Shown here: positions 62,875-64,000 of the stretch, in pieces
How the letters are laid out: the number at the start of each line of letters is the position of its first letter
Position numbering within the stretch: the stretch's first letter is position 1
Source of the DNA: Pedobacter sp. Leaf216
GTDB taxonomy: Bacteria > Bacteroidota > Bacteroidia > Sphingobacteriales > Sphingobacteriaceae
DNA length: 64,000 nt
Assembly (NCBI RefSeq): GCF_001421515.1
Contig: NZ_LMKM01000001.1
Span: 113,680 to 177,679, forward strand
Direction of reading: 5' to 3'
Program-made: the position numbers and the translations under genes
Notes under the pieces: generated by a model
The model's input: the letters and a program-made list of their open reading frames with translations, nothing else
Told to the model about the DNA's origin: nothing
Databases searched by the model: none

Positions 62875-64000
62875 ATGGAAGAAGAATTCTTTTTTGAATC
62901 CAACGAAGACGCACAACGCTCAGTAGAACGTTACGAAGAAATGCTCCGCAACCAGGATCAGTATTTTTTCGATGCAGGCGCATTCGAATACATAGTAGAT
63001 TTTTATATCGAGAAAAATGATCCGGTCAAAGCTTTGCAGGTGGTTGATTTTGCAATCAGTCAACACCCCTATGCAACTGTCTTTTTAATCAAGCAGGCTC
63101 ATCTTTACATTTTAACCAATAACAACGAAAAAGCTTTTATTGCATTGCAAAAAGCTGAACTCTTAGAGCCATCCGAACCGGATATTTATCTTTTGCGCGG
63201 TAATATTTTCCAAAATACCGAACGCTATGATGAAGCACTCGAAAACTATGAAAAAGCTTTAGGACTTGCCGAAAGTACCGATGAAATTTTGTTGCAGATG
63301 GCTTATGTTTACCAAAGCATGAGCGATTATGAAAGTGCCATTACCTATATTAAACTCAGTTTAGAGCAAAATATGGAAAATCAGGACGGTTTGTATGAGC
63401 TGGCTTTTTGTTATGATGTGCTGGATAAACAGGAAGAAAGCATTAAGTTCTATCAGCAGTACATCGATACCGATCCTTATTCATATGCAGCATGGTATAA
63501 TTTGGGAAACAGTTTCCATAAACTAAATCTTTTTGAAAAAGCCATCGATGCCTACGATTATGCAATTTTAATCAAAGAAGATTTCAGCTCCGCTTACTTC
63601 AACAAAGGCAATGCATTGGTACAGCTGGATAAATACGATGAAGCCATTGAAGTTTATAAACAGACTTTCGAGTACGAACAGCCCAATGCCGATACCTATT
63701 GCGCAATAGGTGAATGTTACGAGAAGCTTGAAAAAATGGATGAAGCGCGTTCTTATTACAAAAAATCAGTAAAAATGGATCCTAAAATGGCAGATGCCTG
63801 GTTTGGGATCGGTGTTACGCTGAATTTTGAGGAACGTTACTTCGAATCGTTGCATTTTTATAAAAAAGCGATCGATTTAGAAGCCGAAAACCCCGATTTT
63901 TGGTTTGCCATGGCCGATGCTTATTATAAATTAGGTCAGATTGAGGAATCGATAGAGGCCTATGAAAAAGTTTTGGAATTTAATCCATTGGATATTGAAG
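62875..64000 (+). CDS. Tetratricopeptide-repeat protein (partial, right edge)
   Basis: A soluble TPR protein whose first 375 residues lie in the window and continue past the right edge. It starts MEEEFFFESNEDAQRSVERY with no signal peptide, so it is cytoplasmic. About nine 34-residue repeats are visible from residue 60 on, each with the W/Y-G-Y-A-P pattern (for example AAWYNLGNSFHKLNLFEKAI and ADTYCAIGECYEKLEKMDEA). TPR superhelices bind partner proteins; none can be named. An exact DnaA-box-like TTATCCACA occurs 154 bases upstream but alone means little. Confidence 0.85.
   Translation, partial: MEEEFFFESNEDAQRSVERYEEMLRNQDQYFFDAGAFEYIVDFYIEKNDPVKALQVVDFAISQHPYATVFLIKQAHLYILTNNNEKAFIALQKAELLEPSEPDIYLLRGNIFQNTERYDEALENYEKALGLAESTDEILLQMAYVYQSMSDYESAITYIKLSLEQNMENQDGLYELAFCYDVLDKQEESIKFYQQYIDTDPYSYAAWYNLGNSFHKLNLFEKAIDAYDYAILIKEDFSSAYFNKGNALVQLDKYDEAIEVYKQTFEYEQPNADTYCAIGECYEKLEKMDEARSYYKKSVKMDPKMADAWFGIGVTLNFEERYFESLHFYKKAIDLEAENPDFWFAMADAYYKLGQIEESIEAYEKVLEFNPLDIE

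Noticed and set aside
1..64000. Search for CRISPR arrays, tRNA or rRNA genes, insertion sequences, integrases, phage or defence genes
   Set aside because: None could be supported from the sequence; repeats present are short and dispersed, without regular spacers.

Overview
The window is from a low-to-mid GC Bacteroidota genome. The gene families (SusC/SusD pairs, GLPGLI protein, GIN/DUF4097-type proteins, an OMP_b-brl receptor, near absence of Shine-Dalgarno sites) point to Sphingobacteriaceae, most likely Pedobacter or a close relative. This assignment is inferred from gene content only.

Layout. 1-6.2 kb: an ECF sigma factor overlapping a membrane anti-sigma-like gene, a secreted beta-solenoid protein, a TlpA-like thioredoxin, a bestrophin-like channel, and a metabolite:H+ symporter with a small membrane partner. 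6.3-7.5 kb: an RlmI-type 23S rRNA methyltransferase. 7.6-17.5 kb: first pectin block, with a LacI regulator divergent from a SusC/SusD/beta-helix lipoprotein operon, then a pectin methylesterase (CE8) and a rhamnogalacturonan acetylesterase (CE12). 17.5-20.4 kb: an interrupting four-gene set (GbsR/MarR regulator, DCC-type thiol oxidoreductase, TIGR01777 epimerase, SRPBCC protein). 20.5-24.2 kb: an alginate-lyase-family lyase and a YfhO membrane protein. 24.4-43.1 kb: second pectin block. A minus-strand run of about 16 kb reads CE8, GH28, GH105, PL10, uxaB, uxaA, uxaC, kdgK, kdgA, exuT-like, gapN; GH43 and CE12 diverge from it. 43.4-53 kb: household genes (AhpD-like, Crp/Fnr, GLPGLI plus receptor, DUF4153, GIN protein, ALDH7). 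53-55.6 kb: M1 aminopeptidase. 55.7-61.2 kb: a second SusC/SusD set with a DUF1735-type lipoprotein and no carbohydrate enzymes. 61.5-64 kb: two small secreted proteins and a TPR protein running off the right edge.

How it works together. Methyl and acetyl esters are removed by two CE8 and two CE12 enzymes. PL10 and GH28 cut homogalacturonan, GH105 removes unsaturated ends, GH43 trims side chains, and SusCD imports oligosaccharides. Galacturonate enters by the ExuT-like carrier and passes through UxaC, UxaB, UxaA, KdgK and KdgA to pyruvate and glyceraldehyde 3-phosphate. A non-phosphorylating GAPDH lies next and could turn the triose phosphate directly into 3-phosphoglycerate with NADPH. No kduI, kduD or kdgF is present, so handling of the unsaturated uronate must be encoded elsewhere.

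Main unexplained signals. A LacI-type operator motif (core AACGTT or AACGAT followed by TTGCA) with 11-12 bp phased repeats lies upstream of susC, between the CE8 and GH43 genes, and upstream of GH28, suggesting one regulator joins the two blocks. An 18-bp TTTCA-N8-TGAAA motif lies before both the GbsR/MarR gene and the DCC gene. A dispersed hairpin family has a similar loop and differing but still complementary stems. A perfect 11-bp inverted repeat lies in the gapN leader.
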